A stretch of DNA of 39,262 nt, taken from the NCBI GenBank assembly GCA_945902075.1, contig CAMDMA010000034.1:1-39262 (forward strand), read 5' to 3'. Of this stretch, positions 1 through 9,608 are shown piece by piece (position 1 is the first letter of the stretch; each line of letters opens with the position of its first letter). The notes beneath the pieces were generated by a model. That model made no database searches and was not told the DNA's origin. It worked only from the letters and a program-made list of their open reading frames with translations. Both the position numbers and the translations under genes were made by a program. The stretch comes from Candidatus Kuenenia stuttgartensis. Lineage in GTDB: Bacteria; Planctomycetota; Phycisphaerae; Phycisphaerales; SM1A02.

Positions 1-870
1 CTGCTGCGCGTCGCAGCGAGCGTCGAGTCAGCGTCGAGTCATCCGATCGCGAAAGCTGTGATTGAGGCGGCTCGTGTGCGTGGTATCGATGTGCCGCTTG
101 CGCAGGACTCCGTCGCAGTGCAAGGGAAGGGTGTCGAAGCAACGGTTGATGGTGTGCGTGCAGGTGTTGGACGGACGAGCCTCTTCATAGGAAATGCATC
201 ACTTGCGTTGGATGTAGCGTCGGAATCGATTGCACGCGCGATCGAGGCGAAAGCAATGACAGCGATGACCGTCGTACATGGCGCGCGTGTACTCGGCGCG
301 ATTGGTGTGAGCGATCGGCCCCGCGCCGAGGCGAGACGAGCGATCGATGCTCTCCGCGGGCTCGGTTGTGAGGTCGTGATGCTGACCGGTGACAACAAAG
401 CCACTGCGCAACGGATTGCTGAAGAGGTTGGCATCACGAGTGTCGAAGCCGGGCTGATGCCAGAGGACAAGATTGCCCGCATTCGCACGCTGGTGACGGA
501 GCGCGGCGCAGCGGGCATGGTTGGCGATGGCGTGAATGACGCGCCTGCACTCGCTGCCGCGACGGTTGGAATTGCGATGGGTCACGGTGGAACCGACGTC
601 GCGCTTGAGGCCGCGGATGTCGTGCTCATGTCGGACGATCTCACGCGACTTCCGTTTGCGATTGAACTCGGTCGAGCAACGCGCACCATGATTCGGCAGA
701 ACGTCCTATTTTCGATGGCGGTCGTCGTCAGCCTGATTCCGCTCACCCTCTTTGGGATCGTCCCACTCTCGCTTGCTGTTGTTTGCCACGAGGGCAGCAC
801 AGTCCTCGTGGCTCTGCATGGCCTCCGGCTCCTTTCACGTCGCGACCGATACGCGGGAGAAGCGCTTTAG
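1..870 (+). CDS. P1B-type metal-transporting ATPase, C-terminal part (5' end outside window)
   Basis: The frame is open from the first base, so the gene begins upstream; 289 residues are visible. They cover part of the cytoplasmic ATP-binding domain and the last membrane segments. Seen: an SHP motif of the nucleotide-binding domain (His-Pro at bases 40-45), TGDN (385-396) and the hinge motif GDGVNDAP (523-546), all hallmarks of P-type ATPases; the phosphorylation site DKTGT lies upstream and is not in the window. The final membrane helix carries HEGST (787-801). From family knowledge, this motif in TM8 marks the P1B-4 subgroup (CoaT/CtpD/PfeT-like exporters of Co, Fe or Zn ions), unlike the Cu or Zn/Cd groups. 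The metal therefore cannot be fixed, but efflux of a divalent transition metal from the cytoplasm is likely. The stop overlaps that of the converging asparagine synthase gene by four bases (TTAG). Confidence 0.9.
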   Translation: MLRVAASVESASSHPIAKAVIEAARVRGIDVPLAQDSVAVQGKGVEATVDGVRAGVGRTSLFIGNASLALDVASESIARAIEAKAMTAMTVVHGARVLGAIGVSDRPRAEARRAIDALRGLGCEVVMLTGDNKATAQRIAEEVGITSVEAGLMPEDKIARIRTLVTERGAAGMVGDGVNDAPALAAATVGIAMGHGGTDVALEAADVVLMSDDLTRLPFAIELGRATRTMIRQNVLFSMAVVVSLIPLTLFGIVPLSLAVVCHEGSTVLVALHGLRLLSRRDRYAGEAL

Positions 871-2705
871 CCAAATACGCCGTCGAGCCATCGCGCGATG
901 TTGAGCATCGGCCACGCGAGTCGCCAATGTTGTGCGGCTTGTGTGCGAACGAGCCCTCGTGCCGCAGGCGAAAATATCTCGCGCGAAACCGGTCCGTCCA
1001 TCCAGCCCGCTTGTCCGGCGATCCACTTCTCAAAAGGCAGGGGAAAGCTCGCCTTTGGTCGAGCGACGATCTCAGGTGAGAGTACGTCAGCAAACGCTTG
1101 ACGTAGCACGCGCTTCGTGACCAGCGTGCCTGTCGCAGTTGCGATACCACCCTCTGATCCGCTGCCAAAAAGGTGTGATGTTCCAACGCGCTGCGCGGCG
1201 TGCAGCACAGCGATATCAGCGAAGGGCACACGACCCTCAACCGAACCGCGCATCAGCGAGATATTCAGGCGTTCGAGCAGGTTGGTGAGATTCACCTTTC
1301 GCTGCACTGTGAGATGCGAGCCGAGTACGGCGAGGTCACCGGCTTCGGTGTATTCACGCGTGAGAAGCGCGCCGATTGGATCGTCATTGCCTTCGCGCAA
1401 CGGTGCCGACACGTTGTCTGCAAAAAACTCATGGACGAGTGTGCGCGGCGACCAACCAAAGGCGGTGCGATAGAAACTTGCTGCAGTTTCTGGTGTGTGC
1501 TCGATACCGGCGTCCATCCACGCGATTGTTGCGTCGAGCGGCGCGCCATAGCCTCCGAAGAGTTCATCGGCACCCTCGCCAGAAAGTGCTGCCTTTGCGT
1601 GTGGCGCGATTCGCGTACCAAGCATCGCGATCGCAATCTCATTTGGCGTCGACAAAGGCATGCAACTTGCGCCCACAAGTTCGTCCCACATCGCGCTGAA
1701 ACCATCTTGATCGAGTAAGACCTCGTGGTGCTCGGAGCCGAGCAACTTCGCCACGCGGCGCGCGGTGAAGAGATCAGAGCCCGGTTGCGCTGTGTCAGTG
1801 GCCGCACCAGCGGCAAAGGTGAGAAGCGATTTCGACCTGGTTCGTGCGATCGATGCGATCACGGTGCTATCAATCCCGCCAGATAGCAGCGTGCAGATGG
1901 GTGCATCAGCGACGAGATGCGCGTCGATGGATTCGGTGACTGCGGAACGCACAATCCATGCGGCCTCACGGTCGTCGCATGGCAGAGCGTGTGCAAGTTG
2001 CGCAGAAAAGTTGGTCACAGTTTCTGCAAGCTCATCACTCGCAAGGTTGAACTCATGTACCGCGCCAGGCTCGACCATCCGCAATCCGTGAAACAGCGTG
2101 CGTGCGCCGAATGAGCGTCGCGGCAACTCAAGATACGACGCCACGCTCGCCCAGTCGGGCTCAATGCGAAAGCCCGGATGCGCGAGGATTGCGGACGGCT
2201 CGCTTGCGAATGCAATTTCCGTGCGGCTACCGATATTCATCCGAGCATGAAAGAGTGGCACGATGCCAAAGCTGTCGCGCGCAAGTAAGAGTTGTTCAGT
2301 CTGCGGAAACCATGCGGCAATGGCGAACATCCCGCGCAGCGACGCGAGTCCGCCGCGGCCGCGCTTCGCGAGGAGATACGCAAGCGTCTCGGTGTCGGAG
2401 CGTGTGCGAAAGACACAGCCATCGCGCTCGAGCTCGCGACGAAGTTCAAGGTGGTTGTAGATTTCACCATTCCAAGCAAGGACGACGCGCGGTATTCCCG
2501 GTTGGGCGAGATGAAAGGGTTGTAATCCGCCGACAGCATCGAGAAGTGTGAGTCGTCTATGCGCGAGCGCAATATGGCCCTCATGCGCAAGTCCCACGGC
2601 GTCGGGACCTCGGTGTGCGAGTAAATCGCGCATTGCCGACATCGCTGCCGAATCAAGCGAGAGTCGTTCGCCCCGCGATGTTGCTGCACCGAGAATTCCA
2701 CACAT
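867..2705 (-). CDS. asnB: Asparagine synthase (glutamine-hydrolysing) family protein
   Basis: The family converts aspartate, glutamine and ATP to asparagine and glutamate, or amidates other carboxylates. The start was placed at ATG 2705 because it gives the N-terminal Met-Cys-Gly-Ile in which Cys2 is the glutaminase nucleophile; a longer in-frame version exists upstream but would bury that cysteine. Length is 612 residues. Seen: class II glutaminase with RGPD (residues 32-35) and NGEIYN (79-84), then the synthetase domain with PP-loop SGGIDST (275-281), and a C-terminal RPKASFPLPFEKW segment typical of AsnB-like proteins. The gene is divergent from the acetylesterase gene (167-base gap). Such enzymes also occur in exosortase/polysaccharide clusters as amidotransferases; PEP-CTERM-like proteins are encoded at 31.6-33.0 kb, but nothing local decides between the two roles. 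Confidence 0.88.
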   Translation of the reverse strand: MCGILGAATSRGERLSLDSAAMSAMRDLLAHRGPDAVGLAHEGHIALAHRRLTLLDAVGGLQPFHLAQPGIPRVVLAWNGEIYNHLELRRELERDGCVFRTRSDTETLAYLLAKRGRGGLASLRGMFAIAAWFPQTEQLLLARDSFGIVPLFHARMNIGSRTEIAFASEPSAILAHPGFRIEPDWASVASYLELPRRSFGARTLFHGLRMVEPGAVHEFNLASDELAETVTNFSAQLAHALPCDDREAAWIVRSAVTESIDAHLVADAPICTLLSGGIDSTVIASIARTRSKSLLTFAAGAATDTAQPGSDLFTARRVAKLLGSEHHEVLLDQDGFSAMWDELVGASCMPLSTPNEIAIAMLGTRIAPHAKAALSGEGADELFGGYGAPLDATIAWMDAGIEHTPETAASFYRTAFGWSPRTLVHEFFADNVSAPLREGNDDPIGALLTREYTEAGDLAVLGSHLTVQRKVNLTNLLERLNISLMRGSVEGRVPFADIAVLHAAQRVGTSHLFGSGSEGGIATATGTLVTKRVLRQAFADVLSPEIVARPKASFPLPFEKWIAGQAGWMDGPVSREIFSPAARGLVRTQAAQHWRLAWPMLNIARWLDGVFG

Positions 2706-2872
2706 CGACGTTCTCCAGCGGGATCGTTCGTTGGCGCAAGTCGCGCCGTACGACCACCTATCGGCAGGCTGGCGTGCGATGTGCAGTTTGCACCTCTGCG
2801 AATTGTGGCTTCTCAGGTATTGAAAGCCATTTGAGCCTTGCGCGGCCACTCTGTCGAGGTGACGATGCACGG

Positions 2873-4924
2873 ATGCACCTCAATTCTGCGGTTCTTTCCC
2901 CATCAATCGTCACTTGCGCGCTACTCGTTTGCGCGAATGTTGCGTCGGTTGCAATAGCCGATGTACGTCTCGACCCTGTATTCCGCGATCACGCGGTCTT
3001 GCAACGTGGGCGCGAGGTGGCGGTGCGCGGGCGCGCGATGCCGGGCGAGAAAGTTTCGGTGTCATTTGGCGTGATGAAGGCCGAGGGCGTGGCGGGCGCG
3101 GATGGCCGCTTTCTCGTCCTCCTTCCGGCGATGGAGGCCGCCCTTGAACCACGCGAGCTCATCGTCTCGACTGCCAGCGGCGAGGCGCGGGTCGGGGACG
3201 TGTTGGTTGGCGAGGTCTGGATCTGCTCCGGCCAGTCCAACATGGAGTGGAGTGTCGATGCGTCCGACGACGCCCCGCGCGCCCGGCAGATGGCTTCAAA
3301 GCTTCCAATTCGTTCGTTTAAGGCACCGCACGTCACCGCCAATCGTCCGAGCGAAACCGTTGCGGGTGAATGGCGTGTTGCAACGCCAGAAACTGTTGGT
3401 TCGTTCACAGCAATTGGTTGGTGGTTCGGCGTGGATCTCGCACGCGCATTCGACCTGAGAGTTCCGATTGGCCTCGTCGACATTTCGTGGGGCGGTACGC
3501 GCATTGAGCCGTGGATTCCGCTTGATGTCATGGCGAAGTCAGATTTCAAGTCGACGGCCGACGAACTCTCCGCGCAAATTGCGGCGTTCGAAGCGACGGC
3601 GCCAGACGCTCGCGAACTCGCGGCTGCACAAGAACTCGTGCGTTACAACGCGGCGCGCATGGAATACTGGAAAAAAGCATTTGCCGGCGAGATCGGAGCG
3701 AAGGAAAATTGGTCGATGCCCGCTCCCGAAAGCGGCTTTCCGGCTGGTTGGGGGAAGGCAATCTTGCCAGCGTTTTTCCCAGCGGTGGACCGATCGATCG
3801 AGCGCTTCGATGGTTTCGTCTGGTTTACGCGCGAGTTCGAAGTACCGACGGCAATGGCGTCGAAAGCGTGCACCATTTGGCTCCCTCCGATTGATGATTG
3901 CGATCGTGTGTCTATTGACGGCGTCGAAATCGGCTCCACGATCGGCGATTGGAATACGCCGCGTGGATACGAGATTCCTCTCGGGCTCACCAGCGGTACT
4001 CATCGCATCACGATTGCGGTGCTCGATATGCAGGGCGAGGGCGGCATTGCGCCTGGCGCGATGCGTCTCGGGCTCGCAGGATCGAACGAAGAAATCTCCC
4101 TCGCGGGTGAATGGTTGTGGCGAAAAGGTGGGGGCGTGCCGCGCCTTCCCGTACCTTCACGTCGCGATGTGACGAAGGCGCCGGGTACTGAGCCGCACGA
4201 ACCAGCGGCGATTTACAACGCGATGATGGCTCCATGCATCGCGTATCCCGCGCGCGGCGTGCTTTGGTATCAGGGCGAATCGAACGCCGGTGAGCCAGTG
4301 AAATACGCGAAACTGTTGCCGCTTCTCATCCAGAGTTGGCGCGAAAAGTCGGACAATCCTGAACTCGCATGGGGTGTGGTGCAGCTCGCGGGATTCATGC
4401 CCTTTATCGAGAGCGAACCAGCGCAGGGTGCTTGGGCGTTGCTCCGACAGGCGCAACTTGACGGCGTCAAGGCTGCTGGAAATGCGGGCCTCGCGAGCGC
4501 GATTGATCTTGGCGATGCCGCGGACATTCATCCGAGACGCAAGCGTGAGGTTGCCGATCGCCTCGCTGCATGGGCTCGTAACACCGTCTACGGTGAGAAG
4601 TCGGTCGCGTGGGAAGGGCCGGAACTTGCAGCAGCATCCCGCGAGAATGGGTCGATGGTTCGGCTTCGCTTGACGCACGCCGACGGCCTGCGAGCGACGA
4701 GTGGCGAACCAGGAGGTTTCGCGCTCGCCGGTGCAGACGGAAAGTTTGTTTGGGCGAAGGCGACGATTATGGATAGCGGACGCGATGGCATCGTGCTGAC
4801 CGCACCCGGGATTGCCGAGCCAGTTGAGGTGGTCTACGCGTGGCAGAACAATCCGGAGCGCGCAAACATCGTGAATGGTGCGGGGATTCCGATGCTTCCA
4901 ATTCGCATGAAACTACAACCGTGA
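2873..4924 (+). CDS. Sialate O-acetylesterase-like SGNH hydrolase, exported
   Basis: A secreted carbohydrate esterase that removes O-acetyl groups from sialic acids or other sugars. Length is 683 residues from ATG 2873, chosen because it begins a signal-peptide-like stretch (hydrophobic residues about 9-29, ending AIAD); a longer open frame upstream looks non-coding. Seen: block I GQSNM (120-124, catalytic Ser), QGESN (467-471) and D-I-H at 551-553 preceding PRRK, the Asp/His pair of SGNH hydrolases. A beta-sandwich-like region (about 310-410) is inserted, as in planctomycete sialate esterases. Only three bases separate its stop from the next start, so it should be co-transcribed with the cytochrome-type and DUF1552 genes. 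The actual substrate is not deducible; acetylated algal or mucin-type glycans are plausible. Confidence 0.88.
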   Translation: MHLNSAVLSPSIVTCALLVCANVASVAIADVRLDPVFRDHAVLQRGREVAVRGRAMPGEKVSVSFGVMKAEGVAGADGRFLVLLPAMEAALEPRELIVSTASGEARVGDVLVGEVWICSGQSNMEWSVDASDDAPRARQMASKLPIRSFKAPHVTANRPSETVAGEWRVATPETVGSFTAIGWWFGVDLARAFDLRVPIGLVDISWGGTRIEPWIPLDVMAKSDFKSTADELSAQIAAFEATAPDARELAAAQELVRYNAARMEYWKKAFAGEIGAKENWSMPAPESGFPAGWGKAILPAFFPAVDRSIERFDGFVWFTREFEVPTAMASKACTIWLPPIDDCDRVSIDGVEIGSTIGDWNTPRGYEIPLGLTSGTHRITIAVLDMQGEGGIAPGAMRLGLAGSNEEISLAGEWLWRKGGGVPRLPVPSRRDVTKAPGTEPHEPAAIYNAMMAPCIAYPARGVLWYQGESNAGEPVKYAKLLPLLIQSWREKSDNPELAWGVVQLAGFMPFIESEPAQGAWALLRQAQLDGVKAAGNAGLASAIDLGDAADIHPRRKREVADRLAAWARNTVYGEKSVAWEGPELAAASRENGSMVRLRLTHADGLRATSGEPGGFALAGADGKFVWAKATIMDSGRDGIVLTAPGIAEPVEVVYAWQNNPERANIVNGAGIPMLPIRMKLQP

Positions 4925-4927
4925 TCG

Positions 4928-7252
4928 ATGCTGTTCGGCGCGACCATCTTCCTTGTGGCTTCAACGCTGGTCGCGCCGCCCGTTACGAAAGGCGCTGCCG
5001 ATAGCGCGGACATTGTGCTGCCATCTGCAGTGCGTCCGTTGCTCGAGGCACATTGCGTTGATTGCCATGATGGACCGCGAGGGAAGGGTGGACTTGATCT
5101 TGCGCCCGTCCTTCGAACGAATCGAATCGCGGAGGCACCTCTCCGGGCGCTGCGAAAGCGGCTTTCAAAACGTGATATGCCGCCTGCGGACGAAGCTGTT
5201 CGGCCGACGCTCACGGAGTACTCAGCGGCTGTCGCAGATATTGATGCGTTGATCGCGCCGACAGCACGCGAAGTTCCCAACGTGCGTCGATTGAATCGTG
5301 CGCAATATGTTGGTGCGATCGACGCCGTACTCCAAGTCGCTGCTGTTGTTGAGATTGCGCGCGGCCTTTTGCCTCCTGACGAGATCGGTGAGGGGTTTGA
5401 CACGACGGGCGATACCCTCGCGCTTCCAGCACTTTTGATCGAGAAATACTTTGATGTCGCCGAAGCAGTGGCAGCAGCCTGCGTGCCGGACGACAAGCCG
5501 CTGCGGACGGTTGTGGCCGCGGAAAAGTTCGATCGGCGCGGGCAGGGTGGTTTGCGTGATGGTTTCGCGTGGCTTGCGACCAACGGCACACTCTCAGCGG
5601 AGGTGCGCATTTCACGGAGCGGGCGGCATCGCGTCTCGATTGACGTCATGGCGCAGCAGGCGGGCAACGAGCTCGCGCGCGTGGGTGTGGTCATCGATGA
5701 CCGCATGCTTGCAGAGCATGTGATTGACGAGGAGGGCACCAAAGAGCCGCGCATCGCGGGCGCACCGGAACCCGTTTCTGCGCCGACGCGGATTGTGTGG
5801 GAAGGCGATCTCACGCCGGGGGTTCATAGAATCGGTGCAAGATTTCTCAACGACTTTTGGGCACCGAATGCGGAAAATCCGAAACGCCGCGATCGGAACC
5901 TCGGTGTCGGGTCCATCACTGTCGAGGGTCCGCTCGATCCAACAACGCCAACGCTGTTCGAGTCGCGCGCACGTGATGTGGCTGGTGAGGGTGTTGATAT
6001 CACGCGACTACGTCGTTGCGCTGCGGTGTTCGGCGAGGAACTGTTCGGACGTCAGTTGACGAAGGATGAATCGAACGCGCTCGCTGCGACCGCGCGCGAG
6101 GCGGCGGGGCGGAAGTCGCAGTGGAGGTTGCAGCTTCGCTGGTTGATCACCGCACTCCTTGTCGATCCACGTTTTTTGCTGCGCGTAGAAGCACCTGCTG
6201 CAATCGGCGTCCAACGCACATTGACCGGTGATGAAATCGCCTCACGACTCTCTTACTTTCTCTGGTCAAGCGTGCCCGATGGAGAACTTCGCCGAGCTGC
6301 TCGAGAAGGCGAACTCTCCGACCCGCACGCTCTTGCGACCCAAGCGCGCCGCATGCTGAGCGATGCGCGTCGGACATCACTCTCGCAGCGATTCGCGGTG
6401 CAGTGGCTCGGGATTGACGCACTCGAAACGAAGTCGATCGATCCAACGCTCTTCCCAGGAGTCGATATCGCGTTGCTGACATCGATGCGACGCGAGACAG
6501 AATTGCTGTTTGACGAAATCGTGGCAGGGCGGATTCCTGTGCGCGGGCTTCTTGAGTCGCGCACCTCGCGCGTGGATGGACGATTGGCTCGGCACTATGC
6601 AATCACCGTCGATCCACCAATGTCGGATGAATTCATCAAGATCGCAGTTCCCGCCGAACGTGCGGGCGGTGTGCTTGGCCATGCCAGCGTGCTTGTTGCC
6701 ACCAGTAACCCCACGCGTACCAGCCCAGTCAAGCGGGGCAAGTGGGTGCTTGACGCGCTCCTTGATCAAGCGCCGCCGCCCCCTCCTCCGGGCGTTCCGC
6801 AACTTCCAGAAACGATTGATGCGAGTGCGGGACTTTCAATTCGTGCACTCATGGAGCAGCATCGCGCCAATCCGGATTGCGCATCCTGTCATGTGCAGAT
6901 GGACGCACTCGGACTTGCGTTCGAACGCATCGATGTCGATGGTCGGCCGCGTACCGTGCTTGATGGTGCACCGATCGACGATCGCACGGAACTTCCTGAT
7001 GGCCGCATGCTGAATGGCATCGTGGGAGTCGAGGAGTTTCTCGCAACGAGCGGCGAGTTCGAGCGCTCGCTTGCACGTCGCTTGCTCGTGTACGCACTTG
7101 GGCGGGGGACAGCAGATGCGGACGACAAGCTGATCGATGCGCTCGCGACAGAACTTCGTGCAAGCGGGTCATTCGTCGGCCTCGTCGAGGGAATCGTGCG
7201 CTCAGAGGCATTCCGCACCCGCACTGATTTTGTGATTTCGCCACGGCCGTGA
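4928..7252 (+). CDS. Planctomycete c-type cytochrome, DUF1587/DUF1592/DUF1588/DUF1585 family
   Basis: Length is 774 residues, starting three bases after the acetylesterase stop. The N terminus is signal-like (MLFGATIFLVASTLVA), so the protein is exported. Seen: a first haem-binding CxxCH at residues 43-47 followed by DGP and KGGLDL, as in the planctomycete cytochrome C domain; a DUF1587-like region starting near 117 (VRRLNRAQY); a beta-rich segment (about 190-320); a DUF1595/DUF1592-like helical region near 430-510 (RLSYFLWSSVPD); a DUF1588-like region near 570-630 (TSPVKRGKWVLD) with a proline run; a second CxxCH at 651-655; and a DUF1585-like end (LARRLLVYALGRG). The family is confined largely to Planctomycetes and relatives and pairs with DUF1552 proteins, as here. 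Its biochemical role is not established; electron transfer linked to extracellular glycan use is an inference. Confidence 0.9.
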   Translation: MLFGATIFLVASTLVAPPVTKGAADSADIVLPSAVRPLLEAHCVDCHDGPRGKGGLDLAPVLRTNRIAEAPLRALRKRLSKRDMPPADEAVRPTLTEYSAAVADIDALIAPTAREVPNVRRLNRAQYVGAIDAVLQVAAVVEIARGLLPPDEIGEGFDTTGDTLALPALLIEKYFDVAEAVAAACVPDDKPLRTVVAAEKFDRRGQGGLRDGFAWLATNGTLSAEVRISRSGRHRVSIDVMAQQAGNELARVGVVIDDRMLAEHVIDEEGTKEPRIAGAPEPVSAPTRIVWEGDLTPGVHRIGARFLNDFWAPNAENPKRRDRNLGVGSITVEGPLDPTTPTLFESRARDVAGEGVDITRLRRCAAVFGEELFGRQLTKDESNALAATAREAAGRKSQWRLQLRWLITALLVDPRFLLRVEAPAAIGVQRTLTGDEIASRLSYFLWSSVPDGELRRAAREGELSDPHALATQARRMLSDARRTSLSQRFAVQWLGIDALETKSIDPTLFPGVDIALLTSMRRETELLFDEIVAGRIPVRGLLESRTSRVDGRLARHYAITVDPPMSDEFIKIAVPAERAGGVLGHASVLVATSNPTRTSPVKRGKWVLDALLDQAPPPPPPGVPQLPETIDASAGLSIRALMEQHRANPDCASCHVQMDALGLAFERIDVDGRPRTVLDGAPIDDRTELPDGRMLNGIVGVEEFLATSGEFERSLARRLLVYALGRGTADADDKLIDALATELRASGSFVGLVEGIVRSEAFRTRTDFVISPRP

Positions 7253-7300
7253 TTGCGTGCGCCCACGCACGAAGTAGATTTCTACGAACGACTGTTTCAC

Positions 7301-8665
7301 ATGCGCGAACCGCTTCTCAACCGTCGAACCGTACTCCGGAGCCTCAGTGCGACAATCGCTCTGCCAATGCTTGATGCCATGCTTCCGCGTGGTCTCTGCC
7401 GCGCGCATTCGGCGGCTGCGAGTGGAGTTTCCGCGACGGGCATGTTGGGGGCCCCGACTCGCGTTGCGTATCTCTTCTTTCCAAACGGCGTCAATGTGGA
7501 AGCTTGGCGTCCCACGATCGATGCTGCGGGACGCTGGATTCCCTCCGCAACGCTCGCGCCACTCAACGACCTCCGCAGCAGTATTGCCGTCTACACCGGA
7601 CTTCGTCATCGCAACGCCGAAGCAAATGGTGACGGTCCCGGCGACCACGCGCGGAGTGCAGCGTGTTTTCTGACTGGTGTCCAAGCGCGGAAGACGGCTG
7701 GCGACGATATCAAGGCGGGCCGCTCTATCGATCAAGCAATTGCCGATGAGTTTGCGCGCACCGGAGTTCGCACGCGCTTGCGTTCGCTGGAGCTAGGCAG
7801 CGAGCCCGCGATGACGGCGGGGAGTTGCGACTCTGGGTACTCGTGCGCGTACAGCGCGAACATCTCGTGGAAGTCAGAGAATCTTCCGAATGGAAAGGAG
7901 ACCGATCCACGCGCGGCGTTTGAGCGCATTTTCGGGCGAAGCTCTGAATTGCCTGAGGATGCAGCATCGCGATTGCATGCGCGACGTTCGATTCTGGATG
8001 GCGCCATGCTTGAGGCGAAGCGGCTTGCGAGTCTGGTCGGGCGCGATGATCGTGCACGTCTCGACGAGTATCTCGACGGTGTTCGCGAACTTGAACGGCG
8101 CATCGACAACGATGCTGTGGCGCAACTCGACGCGGGCGATGTTCCGGAGTTCGACGGTGGTCCATACGACCTCGCGCAGCGCATCGACCTTCTCGGCGAA
8201 GTGCTCGCACTCGCATTTCGAACTGACTCGACGCGGGTCGCAACGCTCATGCTCGCAAATGAGGGCTCCAATCGTCCATACCGCGAAGTTGGCGTTTCAG
8301 CTGGTCATCACGATGTTTCACATCACGGGGGAAACCCCGAGAAACTGGCGCATTTCGCGGCGATCAACCGGTTTCATACGGAGCGCTTTGCGTCGTTCCT
8401 CCGTGCGCTCTCGAAGGCGCGTGAGAACGGGAAGCCGCTGCTTGATTCAACCATCGTGCTCTACGGAGGCGCGATCGCCGACGGCAATCGTCACAACCAC
8501 GATGATCTGCCAATCCTTGTCGCAGGCGGAGGAATTCGCGGTGCCGGCCATGTGGTCGCGTGCGAGCCCGGTACGCCGCTCTGCAATTTGCACACCGGCA
8601 TCGCGCAAGCCGCGGGCGCGACGCTGACAAACTTTGGCGACGCGACAGGTGCGATTCAAATCTGA
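7301..8665 (+). CDS. DUF1552 family protein with twin-arginine-type signal
   Basis: Length is 454 residues from ATG 7301. An upstream TTG at 7253, directly after the previous stop, would add 16 residues; ATG 7301 was preferred because it places the signal motif (NRRTVLRSLSATIALP) near the N terminus as in other members. The two arginines suggest export by the Tat pathway. The body has the features of DUF1552: FFPNGVNVEAW, the GDHARSAACFLTG stretch, SCDSGYSCAYSANISW and HDVSHHGGN. It is the third gene of the run begun by the acetylesterase and is the usual partner of DUF1592 cytochromes in planctomycete genomes. The molecular function is unknown; the histidine- and cysteine-rich segments suggest metal binding, which is inference. 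Confidence 0.88.
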   Translation: MREPLLNRRTVLRSLSATIALPMLDAMLPRGLCRAHSAAASGVSATGMLGAPTRVAYLFFPNGVNVEAWRPTIDAAGRWIPSATLAPLNDLRSSIAVYTGLRHRNAEANGDGPGDHARSAACFLTGVQARKTAGDDIKAGRSIDQAIADEFARTGVRTRLRSLELGSEPAMTAGSCDSGYSCAYSANISWKSENLPNGKETDPRAAFERIFGRSSELPEDAASRLHARRSILDGAMLEAKRLASLVGRDDRARLDEYLDGVRELERRIDNDAVAQLDAGDVPEFDGGPYDLAQRIDLLGEVLALAFRTDSTRVATLMLANEGSNRPYREVGVSAGHHDVSHHGGNPEKLAHFAAINRFHTERFASFLRALSKARENGKPLLDSTIVLYGGAIADGNRHNHDDLPILVAGGGIRGAGHVVACEPGTPLCNLHTGIAQAAGATLTNFGDATGAIQI

Positions 8666-8687
8666 CTGCACGGTCGGTGATATTGCG

Positions 8688-9569
8688 TCATGAGGCCCCG
8701 TCGTCGACCTTCTTCATAATGAAGCAGTAGTTGAATCCACGGAGAAAGAAGTTGCCTTCCTCGGCCGCGCGACGCCAGTTGCCGAACTCAAGTTTCTTGT
8801 TGTGACGCACACAACAAATGATGTCGACCGGCGTGAAATACTTGCGCATGATCGCGAAGAGTTCAAACCCGATAGGCATAAATTCGCCACCTCCAGCACC
8901 AGGCGCGCCTTTACGTTTCCGCCAAGAATCGCTGACGTAGAGGCCCATATAGCGGCGGTTTTTCAGCACGCGATACATCTCTCGAATGACTTCCTCCATT
9001 GCGCGGTAGTACGCCTTTCCGCCGTCATCGCCACCTGAATCGAGCTTGCCGATACAGCGGGCGTCATCCGAGTAATCCACATGCGTGGAGTACGGGGGAT
9101 CGAGAAAGGCGAAATCGACGCTGGAAGCCTCAAGCGGAAGTTTCCGTGAGTCGTTGCGCGTGATCTCCGGCCGCTGCGGATTGAGATCAAAGCCTACGCC
9201 CTTGCGCTTGAGATCGCGGCAGACGTCGAGTGTGGTTCCCGACCCACACATCGGATCAACGACCAAATCGCCCTCGCGGGTGTATCGAGAGAGCAGCTGC
9301 CAAATCACCCATGAGGGCGTTGCGCCGACATAATCCTTTTCTCCCTGCATCGAGCCGGCACCCACGACAGCGTCACCCTCAATCTCAAGTTGACGCGGCG
9401 CAGCATCGTGCGCGCGTTGCGCTGCTCGTTGCGCCTCGCGCATGGCAGGACTGTCGTAATGTTGGCTCGGATATTCCCAGAGCGTGGTCGGAAAGACGCG
9501 CAGCGTCGGGCGCTCATCGCGTCGTTGGGGATGCGGTCGGTCAGTCGGATCTCGGAAGGGCTTTGGCAC
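8688..9569 (-). CDS. Orphan DNA methyltransferase (N4-cytosine/N6-adenine type)
   Basis: Length is 293 residues from a GTG start. The first 20 residues are charged, there is no clear ribosome site, and the true start could lie further in. Seen: SAM-binding motif I DPMCGSGTT (residues 105-113) and catalytic motif IV DPPY (157-160), followed by a basic C-terminal half with a glycine-rich insertion (about 178-184). Motif I preceding DPPY at short distance with the rest of the chain behind it is the gamma-type order of amino-methyltransferases. The conserved TTLWEYPSQHY stretch near 28-38 precedes the fold. No restriction endonuclease or specificity subunit adjoins it, so it is probably a solitary methylase. 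It lies 39 bases downstream of the chromate transporter on the same strand and may share its transcript. An RNA or other substrate cannot be excluded. Confidence 0.8.
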   Translation of the reverse strand: MPKPFRDPTDRPHPQRRDERPTLRVFPTTLWEYPSQHYDSPAMREAQRAAQRAHDAAPRQLEIEGDAVVGAGSMQGEKDYVGATPSWVIWQLLSRYTREGDLVVDPMCGSGTTLDVCRDLKRKGVGFDLNPQRPEITRNDSRKLPLEASSVDFAFLDPPYSTHVDYSDDARCIGKLDSGGDDGGKAYYRAMEEVIREMYRVLKNRRYMGLYVSDSWRKRKGAPGAGGGEFMPIGFELFAIMRKYFTPVDIICCVRHNKKLEFGNWRRAAEEGNFFLRGFNYCFIMKKVDDGAS

Positions 9570-9608
9570 GGAGGGAGTGTACGGCGAGCCGCGCGCGAGT
9601 CGGCGCGG

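Noticed and set aside
2706-2870. Longer N terminus of the asparagine synthase
   Set aside because: It would remove Cys from position 2, which must be N-terminal for glutaminase activity.
8688-9569. Full restriction-modification system
   Set aside because: Neighbours are a chromate transporter and a DUF1552 gene; no nuclease or specificity subunit is present.
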